From the NCBI GenBank assembly GCA_004554165.1, contig SFNQ01000009.1:41622-105621 (forward strand): 64,000 nucleotides of DNA. The letters run 5' to 3'. The DNA is from Clostridiales bacterium (GTDB lineage Bacteria > Bacillota > Clostridia > Christensenellales > CAG-138). How positions within the stretch are numbered: the first letter of the stretch is position 1; each line of letters opens with the position of its first letter. Below, in pieces: positions 9,273 through 16,957 of the stretch. Under the pieces are notes generated by a model that saw only the letters and a program-made list of their open reading frames with translations, was not told the DNA's origin and did no database searches. The position numbers and the translations under genes are program-made.

Positions 9273-10007
9273 TTATTGAAAGGTAAGCGCGCATTCAAAG
9301 CAGAGCGCATCCTCCACATAGCCCGCCACAAAGCTCGTCCCCTGCGCTTCGGCGGAGAACAGCGCGATTCGGTCGCCAAGCCGCGCCTCCTGCACAAAGT
9401 TGATGGAAAAATCCCGGAGCTCCCCTTCAAACAGGGCCGCCGGCAGCACATCGCAGGCCATATCCGCATAGACGGCGTTGTTCACATGACCGTTGCCGTC
9501 CAGATCGGAGTATACAACGGGCCGCTCCCCCGCGGGCGCCATGCCCTCCGGCAGGCGCAGGCGCTCCGGGTCGCCGCAGTCCAGCGGCAGATCCGTATGC
9601 GTTTCAAGCGGATGGGGAAAGCTCTTCGGCCGCACAATACGGCGCGTCTGCGGGTTGCAGAGAATCCATGCCGACCGGCCGGAAACAATGCGCTCCCCCG
9701 AGGCGTCGTCGATCGTATAATCGCGCATGCAGAAGGGGCCGGAAACGCAGCGCTCATAGGTGCCCAGCCGCACCCGCTCCTCTGCACGGATATTCCGCCG
9801 CAGATGGAAACGGGCCCGGGAGACGAGGAACATAAAGCCCTCCGCCCAAAGCCTGTCGTGGGGCAATCCTCTGAGACGGTAATCCTCCCCGGCAAGATCC
9901 GCGCCAATGCGCAGAAGCGTTGAAGGCTTACACCGCCCCGTAAAATCACAGAGCGAAAAATTCAATTCCGCTTCCCTCTCGCAAACTCCGTCGCCGCTGC
10001 GCCGCAT
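9273..10007 (-). CDS. Acyl-ACP thioesterase (FatA/FatB family)
   Basis: 244 residues, the usual bacterial length, with two hot-dog halves. The catalytic pattern D-x-N-x-H is present as D170-G-N172-G-H174 in SDLDGNGHVNNAVY, followed by the conserved NNxxY. It hydrolyses acyl-ACP to release free fatty acid and so sets chain length or terminates fatty-acid synthesis. It is a single-gene unit with its own promoter at 10070-10098 and terminators on the far side. Ribosome site GGGGAGG about 11 bases before the ATG. Confidence 0.88.
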   Translation of the reverse strand: MRRSGDGVCEREAELNFSLCDFTGRCKPSTLLRIGADLAGEDYRLRGLPHDRLWAEGFMFLVSRARFHLRRNIRAEERVRLGTYERCVSGPFCMRDYTIDDASGERIVSGRSAWILCNPQTRRIVRPKSFPHPLETHTDLPLDCGDPERLRLPEGMAPAGERPVVYSDLDGNGHVNNAVYADMACDVLPAALFEGELRDFSINFVQEARLGDRIALFSAEAQGTSFVAGYVEDALCFECALTFQ

Positions 10008-10069
10008 GCCGAAACGGCCTCCCCTCTCCGGCCCGCCCGGATGGCGCCGGACCGATTGTTTTCCTGATT

Positions 10070-10098
10070 AGTATAGCAGCTTTGGCGGCAAGCTGCAA
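10070..10098 (-). promoter_or_regulatory. Promoter of the acyl-ACP thioesterase
   Basis: -35 TTGCAG (10093-10098), 17-base spacer, -10 TATACT (10070-10075), minus strand. Confidence 0.65.
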
Positions 10099-10114
10099 AC
10101 CACGCCCCCGCGGT

Positions 10115-10645
10115 TCAACCCTCCACGCCGTAGCCGCCGGTCACCGGGTCGCGGAACAGCCCCAGCCGCGGCGGGCGAAAGGTAAACAGAAACTGGCAGA
10201 AGACCAGCAGCAGCAGACCAAGATACCCGCCGAGAACCGCTGTTGTTCCCGCAAGCGCGCCCCGGGCAAGGAGCACAAAGCCCAGAAGGTACGCCTCGCA
10301 CACGCCGATGAGAAACAGAAGAATGTCCGCCAGAAGGAAATGTCGCCCCAGAATCCCCGAATAGATATAGTACAGCGCAACGACCGTGGCCATGCCATAG
10401 AATACGGAGCAGACCCGCACCGGCACAAATCCCGGCATGGACCGGCCATAACAGAAGAATTCCGCGACGGCGAACAGCAGCATGGGCGTGGCCAGGAGCT
10501 TGAGGTGCTCCCACACGCTCTCGTTGACTGCGCAAAAGGGCGCCATGGCCGGGCTCCTGTCCGCCCAGCCATAGCAGAAGTGCAGCAGCGTCCCCGCAGC
10601 GGCGGTGAACGCGGCGCCGCACAGCTGCCACGCAAGCAGGCCCAT
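10115..10645 (-). CDS. DUF6512 family integral membrane protein
   Basis: 176 residues with about five hydrophobic helices. The N-terminal loop motif NESVWEHLKLLATPML and the C-terminal end FTFRPPRLGLFRDPVTGGYG are the two signatures I associate with the DUF6512 family. Function is unknown. A GGAGGGG site precedes the ATG by about ten bases. It is divergent from the FAD oxidoreductase. The family assignment is from memory of its signature segments; the membrane topology is directly visible. Confidence 0.7.
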   Translation of the reverse strand: MGLLAWQLCGAAFTAAAGTLLHFCYGWADRSPAMAPFCAVNESVWEHLKLLATPMLLFAVAEFFCYGRSMPGFVPVRVCSVFYGMATVVALYYIYSGILGRHFLLADILLFLIGVCEAYLLGFVLLARGALAGTTAVLGGYLGLLLLVFCQFLFTFRPPRLGLFRDPVTGGYGVEG

Positions 10646-10720
10646 GCTTTCCCCAGCTCCCCTCCGGTTTTTGCTTCAATGTATGTCCGCGAAAAATGAA
10701 AAATGTATGCCCTGTGCGCT

Positions 10721-10749
10721 TTGCAACAATAAATAAAGTGTGCTATACT
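10721..10749 (+). promoter_or_regulatory. Promoter of the FAD oxidoreductase operon
   Basis: -35 TTGCAA (10721-10726), 17-base spacer, -10 TATACT (10744-10749), which is also extended by an upstream TG (TGcTATACT). Confidence 0.75.
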
Positions 10750-10802
10750 GTTGACTTGATTTTTCGCGCGTACCGCTGCGCGCGGCTTGGAGGGTATGTT
10801 AT

Positions 10803-12191
10803 ATGAAATGCGACGTGGTCATCATCGGCTCCGGCCCTGCGGGCATCTTCACTGCGCTTGAAATGGTCAAGCGCGGCAGCAGCAAGAAGATCATCATTGT
10901 GGAAAAGGGCCAGCCCGTGGAAAAGCGGCACTGTCCCAAGGATAAAACCCGGCGCTGCGTCAGCTGCAAGCCCTACTGCCATATCACCACGGGCTTTTCC
11001 GGCGCGGGCGCGTTTTCCGACGGCAAGCTCTCGCTGAACTATGAGATCGGCGGCGACCTGCCCACGCTCATCGGCGCCTCGCTGGCCCAGGAGACCATCG
11101 ACTATGTGGATTCCATCTATCTGGACTTCGGCGCGGACACCAAAGTGGAAGGCGTCAGCAACACCGCCGCCATCAAGGAAATTCGCAAGCGCGCCATTCA
11201 GGCGGGCCTGAAGCTGGTGGACTGTCCCATCCGCCATCTGGGCACGGAGCGCGCGCAGGATCTCTACCTTGCCATCGAGCACTTTCTGCTGGACCACGGC
11301 GTGGAGCTGCTGTTCGGCTACGAATGCTCGGACCTGATCCTGCAATCCGGCCGCTGCCTCGGCGTCCGGATCGCAAAGGACGGCGACGGGCAGGAGATTC
11401 TGGCGGACGAAACGGTGGTGGCCACGGGCCGCAGAGGCGCGGAGTGGCTGGACCGGCTCTGCGAGGAGCACAGCATCGACCACATTCCCGGCACGGTGGA
11501 CATTGGCGTGCGGGTGGAGGTGCGCAACGAGGTCATGGAGCAGGTCAACGAGGTGCTCTATGAATCCAAGCTCATCGGCTATCCGCTGCCCTTCAAGAAC
11601 AAGGTGCGCACCTTCTGCCAGAACCCCGGCGGCTTTGTCAGCCAGGAGAACTACGACAACGACCTGGCCGTGGTCAACGGACATTCGTACAAGGATCTCA
11701 AGAGCGACAATACCAATCTGGCCATCCTCTGCTCGCACAATTTCAGCGTCCCCTTCAACCAGCCCATTGCCTATGCGCAGAAGGTGGGCGAGCTGACCAA
11801 TATGCTGGGCGCCGGCCACATCCTCGTGCAGCGCTACGGCGACATTCTCTCCGGCAAGCGCACCTGGGAGAAGGAGCTGTCCCAGTCCAACGTGCGGCCC
11901 ACGCTGCCGGACGCGGTGGCAGGGGATATCACCGCCGCCATGCCCTACCGCGCCATGGTGAACATCATCAACTTCATTCAGGCGGTGGATCACGTCGTTC
12001 CCGGCTTCGCCTCAACGGAAACGCTGCTGTACTCGCCGGAGCTGAAGTTCTACAGCAACCGGATCAAGATGGACGAGAACTTTAACACCAACATCGCCGG
12101 CCTGCACTGCCTCGGCGACTCCTGCGGCTGGACCCGGGGCCTGATGATGGCCTCGGTGATGGGTACGCTGATGGGGCGCAGGCTGTGCTAG
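10803..12191 (+). CDS. NAD(P)/FAD-dependent oxidoreductase
   Basis: 462 residues. The first residues CDVVIIGSGPAGIFTALEM form a Rossmann FAD-binding site (GxGxxG), followed by the acidic residue in IIIVEKG. A cysteine-rich stretch, CPKDKTRRCVSCKPYCHITT, comes next, and a second nucleotide-binding region is seen at the C-terminus (LHCLGDSCGWTRGLMMASVMG). This is the widespread uncharacterised FAD-dependent dehydrogenase family of clostridia and other anaerobes; the substrate is not known. A GGAGG site precedes the ATG. It overlaps the following Smr gene by seven bases, indicating an operon. Confidence 0.85.
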   Translation: MKCDVVIIGSGPAGIFTALEMVKRGSSKKIIIVEKGQPVEKRHCPKDKTRRCVSCKPYCHITTGFSGAGAFSDGKLSLNYEIGGDLPTLIGASLAQETIDYVDSIYLDFGADTKVEGVSNTAAIKEIRKRAIQAGLKLVDCPIRHLGTERAQDLYLAIEHFLLDHGVELLFGYECSDLILQSGRCLGVRIAKDGDGQEILADETVVATGRRGAEWLDRLCEEHSIDHIPGTVDIGVRVEVRNEVMEQVNEVLYESKLIGYPLPFKNKVRTFCQNPGGFVSQENYDNDLAVVNGHSYKDLKSDNTNLAILCSHNFSVPFNQPIAYAQKVGELTNMLGAGHILVQRYGDILSGKRTWEKELSQSNVRPTLPDAVAGDITAAMPYRAMVNIINFIQAVDHVVPGFASTETLLYSPELKFYSNRIKMDENFNTNIAGLHCLGDSCGWTRGLMMASVMGTLMGRRLC

Positions 12192-12430
12192 GGCCGGGCG
12201 TTGTCACGCTGGACCTGCACGGCAAAAACGCCCATCAGGCAAGGGTGGCCATCGACGCCGCCCTGCGGCGCGCCGCAGGTTCCGCCTACCGGCTGCGGCT
12301 TGTCCACGGCCACAGCCACGGAACAGTCCTTCGCGACATGGTGGCGGAGACCTACGGTACGCATCCCGGCGTACTGCGGCTGTGCCGCATCGACGACAGC
12401 ACGACGGATCTGGTGCTGCGCGAGCTGTAG
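12185..12430 (+). CDS. Smr-domain protein
   Basis: 81 residues from a GTG that overlaps the end of the oxidoreductase. It is essentially a lone Smr domain: VTLDLHGKNAHQARVAID (the LDLHG motif) and LRLVHGHSHGTVLRDMV (the HGxGxG-like motif, here HGHSHG). Smr domains are nucleases or nucleic-acid binding modules related to the MutS2 C-terminus. The second glycine of the canonical motif is replaced by Ser, so activity is uncertain. Role beside an FAD enzyme is unknown. Confidence 0.75.
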   Translation: MLGPGVVTLDLHGKNAHQARVAIDAALRRAAGSAYRLRLVHGHSHGTVLRDMVAETYGTHPGVLRLCRIDDSTTDLVLREL

Positions 12431-12493
12431 CAGCCGGTTGGCCGGAAAAGACCAGGGCAGCCTGCGCCGCAGAGAAAGCCTTGCTGCGCAAGG

Positions 12494-12580
12494 ACTTTTG
12501 CGGATTTGCCGCCCGGGAGCGAATGCGAGAGGCACCCCCCGAGAAAACCAGAAAAAGTGGCGAATCGCCACTATTTTGAC
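12494..12580 (+). repeat. Dispersed structured repeat, copy A
   Basis: About 87 bases that match copy B (24056-24143) in inverted orientation. A 30-base core (12505-12534) is identical in both. In this copy the core is followed by a hairpin with arms AGTGGCGA/TCGCCACT and a T-rich tail, so the element ends like a terminator. It lies downstream of the Smr gene. Family unknown; see copy B. Confidence 0.75.
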
Positions 12581-12632
12581 ACTCTGCGGGGCTGCCGCCC
12601 CCGATCAATCCCGGGATTTTACGACAGACTGA

Positions 12633-12666
12633 AGCGCCGCGGGTGTCCGCGGCGCTCCTATTCTTT
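12633..12666 (+). terminator. Terminator after the Smr gene
   Basis: Ten-bp arms AGCGCCGCGG (12633-12642) and CCGCGGCGCT (12647-12656), loop GTGT, then TCCTATTCTTTCC. The U-tract is interrupted, so strength is moderate. Confidence 0.65.
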
Positions 12667-12687
12667 CCTCTTATCGTTTTCCGTCTC

Positions 12688-13527
12688 TCAGGGTACGGGC
12701 GTTCCGGAGGGCGGCGTGCTCTGCATCGCGATAAAGTCCGCCTTCATATAGCCGTACTCGCCCGATGCGGCGATTTCCACATAGGCCCAGTCGTTGGTCT
12801 GAAAGAACACATAAACCTGCGTCCCCTTTGAAAACTGGCCGAGGGCGGTATAATCCGTGCCGGGGCCGTTGCGCAGCATAACGGTGGAAGCGCTCACGCG
12901 TCCGCCCACCGCGCCCTCGGGAATCTGCGTGGGGATGGGTTCCGGGGTAATTCCGCTGGTTTCCACAAACTTCTGCGAGATGAAGCCGTATTTGCCGATG
13001 GCAACCACCTGCACGAAGTAGAAATCGCCCTCCACGGCATATACCTTGAGCTTGGTGCCCTTGGCAAAATCCGTACCGATGATGTTGTCATTGGTGGAGG
13101 GGCCGGCACGCAGGTTCACGCCGCCGGTGGAGAGCTTGCCCTCCCGGTAATTGGCGGCCTCCTCCGGGCTCGGTGTCCGGCTGACGGCGGCGGGCGTGGG
13201 AGAGGGGGTGGCCGGCGTGGTGGGTTCCGGCGTGATATAAATGGTAGGCGTGGGCTGGAAGGTGGGTTCCAGCGTTGTGGCGGAAGCGCCGGAAACCAGG
13301 TTGTCCAGCGCGCTGCCGCCGGTTGCGTCCGGGCTCGGGCTGGTTTGCTGTACGTTGCTCAGGGGGCTGCCGGAACCGGTGATCTTCCCCTCCGGGGACA
13401 GCGAAGCGCCGCCCGCAGCGCGGGAGATCAGATACACACAGCCGAGTACCAACAATATGAAAGCCGACAAGACCAGATAGCCAAAGGGTGTCAGGCGTAT
13501 CCGCTTCCTGCTTCTGCTCGCGCTCAT
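12688..13527 (-). CDS. Membrane-anchored surface protein with two SH3b domains
   Basis: 279 residues from the ATG at 13527, which has an ideal AGGAGG site; a longer frame to 13590 is not needed. One N-terminal helix (RLTPFGYLVLSAFILLVLGC) anchors it, then a Ser/Pro/Thr-rich stalk (PTPTIYITPEPTTPATPSP) and two bacterial SH3 domains with the usual VNLRAGPSTND and VMLRNGPGTDY signatures. Such domains bind peptidoglycan or cross-bridge peptides. There is no enzymatic domain, so a scaffolding or targeting role is likely. Stand-alone gene. Confidence 0.87.
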   Translation of the reverse strand: MSASRSRKRIRLTPFGYLVLSAFILLVLGCVYLISRAAGGASLSPEGKITGSGSPLSNVQQTSPSPDATGGSALDNLVSGASATTLEPTFQPTPTIYITPEPTTPATPSPTPAAVSRTPSPEEAANYREGKLSTGGVNLRAGPSTNDNIIGTDFAKGTKLKVYAVEGDFYFVQVVAIGKYGFISQKFVETSGITPEPIPTQIPEGAVGGRVSASTVMLRNGPGTDYTALGQFSKGTQVYVFFQTNDWAYVEIAASGEYGYMKADFIAMQSTPPSGTPVP

Positions 13528-13711
13528 ACTCCTCCTGCAACATGCAACCGGCAACGAAAAATACTTGTGCTCCCATTCATGTGGTAACACAATATGTAGT
13601 ATAAACCAATCCTGTGTAAAAAGAAAGCGCTTTTTGTAAAAATATTAATAATTTATGAATTTACCGTGATTTTCCTGGGAGATTTCTGGAAACCCGGCGG
13701 TATTGTTCCGC

Positions 13712-14410
13712 TCAGAGCAGCGCCAGCAATACATCCCGCAGCCGGGCAACGCTGTCGCACAGAAAGTCGGGCTCCGCCTGCCGCAGCGCCTCCCGTCCGT
13801 CGAAGGAGGCGTAGCTGACCGCGGCCACCCGCATGCCCACCCCATGCGAAAAGCGCACGTCCGCCACCGTGTCCCCCACGTACACGACTTCCTCCGGGCC
13901 GAGCCCAAAGCGCCGGAAGGCCTCCCGCGCCCGTTCGTCCTTTACCTCCCGCTCCGGGTCGCCCCCGCCGATATAGGAAAAGTACCGGTCAAAGCCGAAA
14001 AAACGCAGCGAGATTTCCAGCGTTCTGCGGCTGCGGCCCGAGATCACGCCCAGCGGCAGGCCCCGCACAGACAGCTCCTCCAGCAGCGCCGCAATCCCCG
14101 GCACGGGCGCAGGGCAGAGGACGGCATGCTCCCGCTCCAGGCGGGCGGCATAGGCTTCGTAGGCCTCGTCGCCCCTCGCCCCGCAGATCAGCCGCATCGC
14201 CCCGGGCTCCGACAGTCCGAACCCCCGGCGCACCTCCGCGCCGGATACCGGACGGCCCAGCACGCCTGCCATTACCTGGCGCTGCACGTCCAGCACGAAG
14301 CGCTGCGTGTCCGCAAGCGTCCCATCCATGTCGAACAGAACCGCCCGGGCGCGCACCGTCTCCGTCCGCGAGCCTGCCGCAACCAACGCCCGCTCCCCCT
14401 GCTCCATCAA
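13712..14410 (-). CDS. HAD-superfamily phosphatase (phosphoglycolate-phosphatase-like)
   Basis: 232 residues. HAD motif I is FDMDGTLADT (nucleophile Asp), motif II lies in LGVISGRSRR, and motif III/IV is FGLGPEEVVYVGDTVADV. An alpha-helical cap of type C1 lies between I and II. It hydrolyses a small phosphate ester; the substrate cannot be read off. Its start overlaps the stop of the nucleotidyltransferase gene by four bases, so the two are translationally coupled and may act in one sugar-phosphate route. Confidence 0.85.
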   Translation of the reverse strand: MMEQGERALVAAGSRTETVRARAVLFDMDGTLADTQRFVLDVQRQVMAGVLGRPVSGAEVRRGFGLSEPGAMRLICGARGDEAYEAYAARLEREHAVLCPAPVPGIAALLEELSVRGLPLGVISGRSRRTLEISLRFFGFDRYFSYIGGGDPEREVKDERAREAFRRFGLGPEEVVYVGDTVADVRFSHGVGMRVAAVSYASFDGREALRQAEPDFLCDSVARLRDVLLALL

Positions 14411-15327
14411 AACAGCTTCTCCGGGTACAGCCCCGCTTCCGTCATATCCGCCATGGCCTTGACCACGCCCGGCTTATCCTCCCGGTAGGTCACGCCGTAC
14501 CAGCGGTCCGGCGAGGGCAGCACATCCACGCTGGCCTTTCCCTCGCGCAGCAGCCTGCCCACCTCCATGGGGATGTACATCTCCGCCTTCTCGGGGTTCT
14601 CCGGAACGGTTCCCGCGAGAAAGCCCGGGAAGGCGCTGCCAAGCTCCCTGAAGATACTGGGCGTAAAGCCCCACATGTTCATGGAAACCAGGTTGTCCGC
14701 CGGGATGCGGACAAAGGTTTTTCCCTCGTCCTCCGTATAGGCGGGTCCCCCGGGCGTGCGCACCACGCGCATGCGCTCCACCACGTTGACCAGCCTGCCC
14801 TGCTCATCCCGCTCGCAGATGCCGCGGGCCACATGTCCGTTGTCGGTCAGGGTGTTGTCCAGCAAAAAGCCCACCATGCAGTAATCGTACCGCTCTCCGT
14901 CCTTCGCCCGCAGCAGCCGGTCATAGAGCAGGCGGAAGGCGTGCTTTCCATAGTAATCGTCCGCATTGATGGCGGCAAAGGGTCCGTCGATCACGTCCTC
15001 GCAGCAGAGGATGGCATGGGCGGTGCCCCAGGGTTTTTTGCGATTGGCGGGCGGCTCGTAGCCCCGGGGCAGCTTTTCCGTCAGCTCCTGAAAGACATAG
15101 TCCACCTGCATGTGTTTTGCAATGCGCTCACCGATGGCGCTGCGAAAATCGGCCTCGATGCGCCGGTTGATGATGAACACCACCCGTTCGAAGCCCGCCT
15201 CCATGGCATCGAACAGGGAATAGTCGATGATGATTTCCCCGTTTTTGCCCACGGGATCGATCTGCTTGAGCCCGCCGTAGCGCGAGCCCATGCCCGCAGC
15301 CATGACCACGAGTACCGGTTTTTTCAT
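14407..15327 (-). CDS. Sugar-phosphate nucleotidyltransferase family protein
   Basis: 306 residues. The N-terminus PVLVVMAAGMGSRYGGLKQ is the G-x-G-x-R nucleotidyltransferase signature with the following Lys. ANRKKPWGTAHAILCCEDVI and AAINADDYYGKHAF complete the active-site regions, the latter holding the metal-binding Asp pair. The family activates sugar phosphates with NTP; this roughly 300-residue subtype is uncharacterised. First gene of a two-gene operon with its own sigma-A-like promoter (15430-15458). Confidence 0.85.
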   Translation of the reverse strand: MKKPVLVVMAAGMGSRYGGLKQIDPVGKNGEIIIDYSLFDAMEAGFERVVFIINRRIEADFRSAIGERIAKHMQVDYVFQELTEKLPRGYEPPANRKKPWGTAHAILCCEDVIDGPFAAINADDYYGKHAFRLLYDRLLRAKDGERYDYCMVGFLLDNTLTDNGHVARGICERDEQGRLVNVVERMRVVRTPGGPAYTEDEGKTFVRIPADNLVSMNMWGFTPSIFRELGSAFPGFLAGTVPENPEKAEMYIPMEVGRLLREGKASVDVLPSPDRWYGVTYREDKPGVVKAMADMTEAGLYPEKLF

Positions 15328-15429
15328 AAGAATGTCTGCCGCCTCCTCAATAAATTTTCTTAATTGTCCCTGATTCTGTGCGGAGCGCGCCGGGCGCAGC
15401 CGGCGGGTTACCCCCCCTCCGCTGGTAAC

Positions 15430-15458
15430 ATTATAGGTGTTTTGCCCCGTCCTGTCCA
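15430..15458 (-). promoter_or_regulatory. Promoter of the nucleotidyltransferase/HAD operon
   Basis: -35 TGGACA (15453-15458), 17-base spacer, -10 TATAAT (15430-15435). Divergent from the hydrogenase operon; the 290-base gap is AT-rich toward the hyd side but no good plus-strand promoter pair was found, only TATACT at 15545. Confidence 0.7.
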
Positions 15459-15617
15459 GACACGGCGAAAAGCCCCCTGCGGAAAAAATCGATTTCTATA
15501 AAAATATATCGTTAAAATTATATAGAATCTCTTTCCTCCCGGCATATACTTATGTTAAAATGGGCATGGCACATTTTGATACGTTCATTTGTTACCACAT
15601 ATTACGAGGAGGTCACT

Positions 15618-16112
15618 ATGGCAAAACAAAAGACTGTGGTCCCGTTCAAGGGTACTGCGGAGCAGGAAGCGCAGCTGCGCGAGGTCATCGCATCCCATCG
15701 CGACATGCAGGGCTCGCTCATGCCCGTGCTGCAGAAGGCGCAGGACATCTACGGCTACCTGCCCGTTGAAGTGCAGAGCATCATCGCGGAGGGGCTTGGC
15801 CTTTCCCTCGAACAGGTCTACCAGGTCGTCACCTTCTACAGCCAGTTTGCGCTGAACCCCACCGGCAAGTACCGCATCGCGGTATGCCTGGGCACGGCCT
15901 GCTACGTCAAGGGCGCGCAGAACGTTCTCGACGAGCTTGAAAAACAGCTGGGCATCAAGGCGGGCGGCACCACGCCGGACGGTCTGTTCACGCTGGAGGC
16001 CACGCGCTGCCTCGGCTGCTGCGGCCTTGCGCCGGTCATGACGGTCAACGAGGAGGTCTACGGCCGTCTGGTGCCCGAGGACGTGAAGGGGATTCTCGCC
16101 AAGTATAACTGA
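15618..16112 (+). CDS. hydC: [FeFe]-hydrogenase subunit HydC (NuoE-like, 2Fe-2S thioredoxin fold)
   Basis: 164 residues from the ATG at 15618, behind a perfect GAGGAGGT site; an upstream in-frame ATG at 15552 lacks one. NuoE/HndA family: helical N-terminus, then a thioredoxin-like [2Fe-2S] domain with CLGTAC and CLGCCG giving the Cx4C...Cx3C ligands. In the bifurcating HydABC enzyme it passes electrons to the flavin subunit. First gene of a long plus-strand operon that ends with hydA. Confidence 0.93.
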   Translation: MAKQKTVVPFKGTAEQEAQLREVIASHRDMQGSLMPVLQKAQDIYGYLPVEVQSIIAEGLGLSLEQVYQVVTFYSQFALNPTGKYRIAVCLGTACYVKGAQNVLDELEKQLGIKAGGTTPDGLFTLEATRCLGCCGLAPVMTVNEEVYGRLVPEDVKGILAKYN

Positions 16113-16168
16113 CCGCCCCATCCCCGCTTTCATCCCTTTGGCGCACATTTCATGAACGGAGGACGCCC

Positions 16169-16525
16169 ATGAAAATCCGCAAGATTGCAGAGCTGCTCCA
16201 AGCCGACGTGCTCTGCTGCGACGAACGGCTGGACGAGGAGGTTTACGCCGCCTGCGGCAGCGACATGATGAGCGACGTGCTGGCCTACGTCAAAAACCAG
16301 GCCATTCTCCTGACGGGGCTGGTCAACGCGCAGGTCATCCGCACGGCCATGATGATGGATATGCATTGCGTCGTGTTCGTCAGAAGCAAGCAGCCCTCGC
16401 CCGAGATGGTCTCGCTTGCACGGGAGAACGGCATCGTCGTGATGCGAACGGATTTCCGCATGTACGAGGCCTGCGGCACGCTCTACAGCAACCGTCTGGG
16501 CTGCGAGGGCGGCGCGCATGACTGA
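16169..16525 (+). CDS. DRTGG-domain protein (first copy)
   Basis: 118 residues. The sequence MKIRKIAELLQADVLCCDE followed by DMMSDVLAYVKNQAILLTG fits the DRTGG domain found in HPr-kinase N-termini and as stand-alone proteins in hydrogenase clusters. The domain is thought to bind a ligand, possibly a nucleotide; biochemical function is unknown. CGGAGG site before the ATG. It overlaps the next gene by eight bases. A second DRTGG protein occurs at 18250 in the same operon. Confidence 0.75.
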   Translation: MKIRKIAELLQADVLCCDERLDEEVYAACGSDMMSDVLAYVKNQAILLTGLVNAQVIRTAMMMDMHCVVFVRSKQPSPEMVSLARENGIVVMRTDFRMYEACGTLYSNRLGCEGGAHD

Positions 16526-16946
16526 GCCGCTGCGTTTTCATTACCTGGTGGACGGCGGTAACTTCACCTCTGCGGGCGAAGCCTCCGTGGAGGTGAAAAA
16601 AAAGCTGCGCCAGCTGGGGTTCTCCCCGGAGGTCATCCGCTGTGTATCCATCGCCATGTACGAGGGCGAGATCAATATGGTCATCCATGCCCGGGGCGGC
16701 GAGGCGGAGGTGCTGGTCTATCCCGACCGCATCGAGATCATCCTCACCGATCAGGGGCCCGGCATTGCGGATATCGGCCTTGCGATGCAGGAGGGTTACT
16801 CCACCGCGCCGGACAACATCCGCACGCTGGGCTTTGGCGCGGGCATGGGCCTGCCGAACATGAAGCGTTATACCGATGAAATGCGCATAGAATCCACCGT
16901 GGGCGTGGGCACAAAGATCAGCATGACGGTTCTCGTCAACAAATAA
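16518..16946 (+). CDS. HATPase-domain protein, anti-sigma-factor (RsbT/RsbW) type
   Basis: 142 residues. A GHKL ATPase fold is visible: N-box AMYEGEINMVIHARGG, G1 box LTDQGPGIAD and G2 box GFGAGMGLPNMKRYTDEM. The size and order match the RsbT/SpoIIAB-like serine kinases that lack a sensor domain. In this hydrogenase operon it may phosphorylate or bind a partner protein, for instance the neighbouring DRTGG or Fe-S protein; that is inference. Overlaps the preceding gene, 11 bases before the next. Confidence 0.82.
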   Translation: MTEPLRFHYLVDGGNFTSAGEASVEVKKKLRQLGFSPEVIRCVSIAMYEGEINMVIHARGGEAEVLVYPDRIEIILTDQGPGIADIGLAMQEGYSTAPDNIRTLGFGAGMGLPNMKRYTDEMRIESTVGVGTKISMTVLVNK

Positions 16947-16957
16947 GAGGTGGCCAA

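Noticed and set aside
15541..15610. Rex or other redox operator before hydC.
   Set aside because: Only a poor partial TTGTTA match; no palindromic TTAACAA half at the right spacing.
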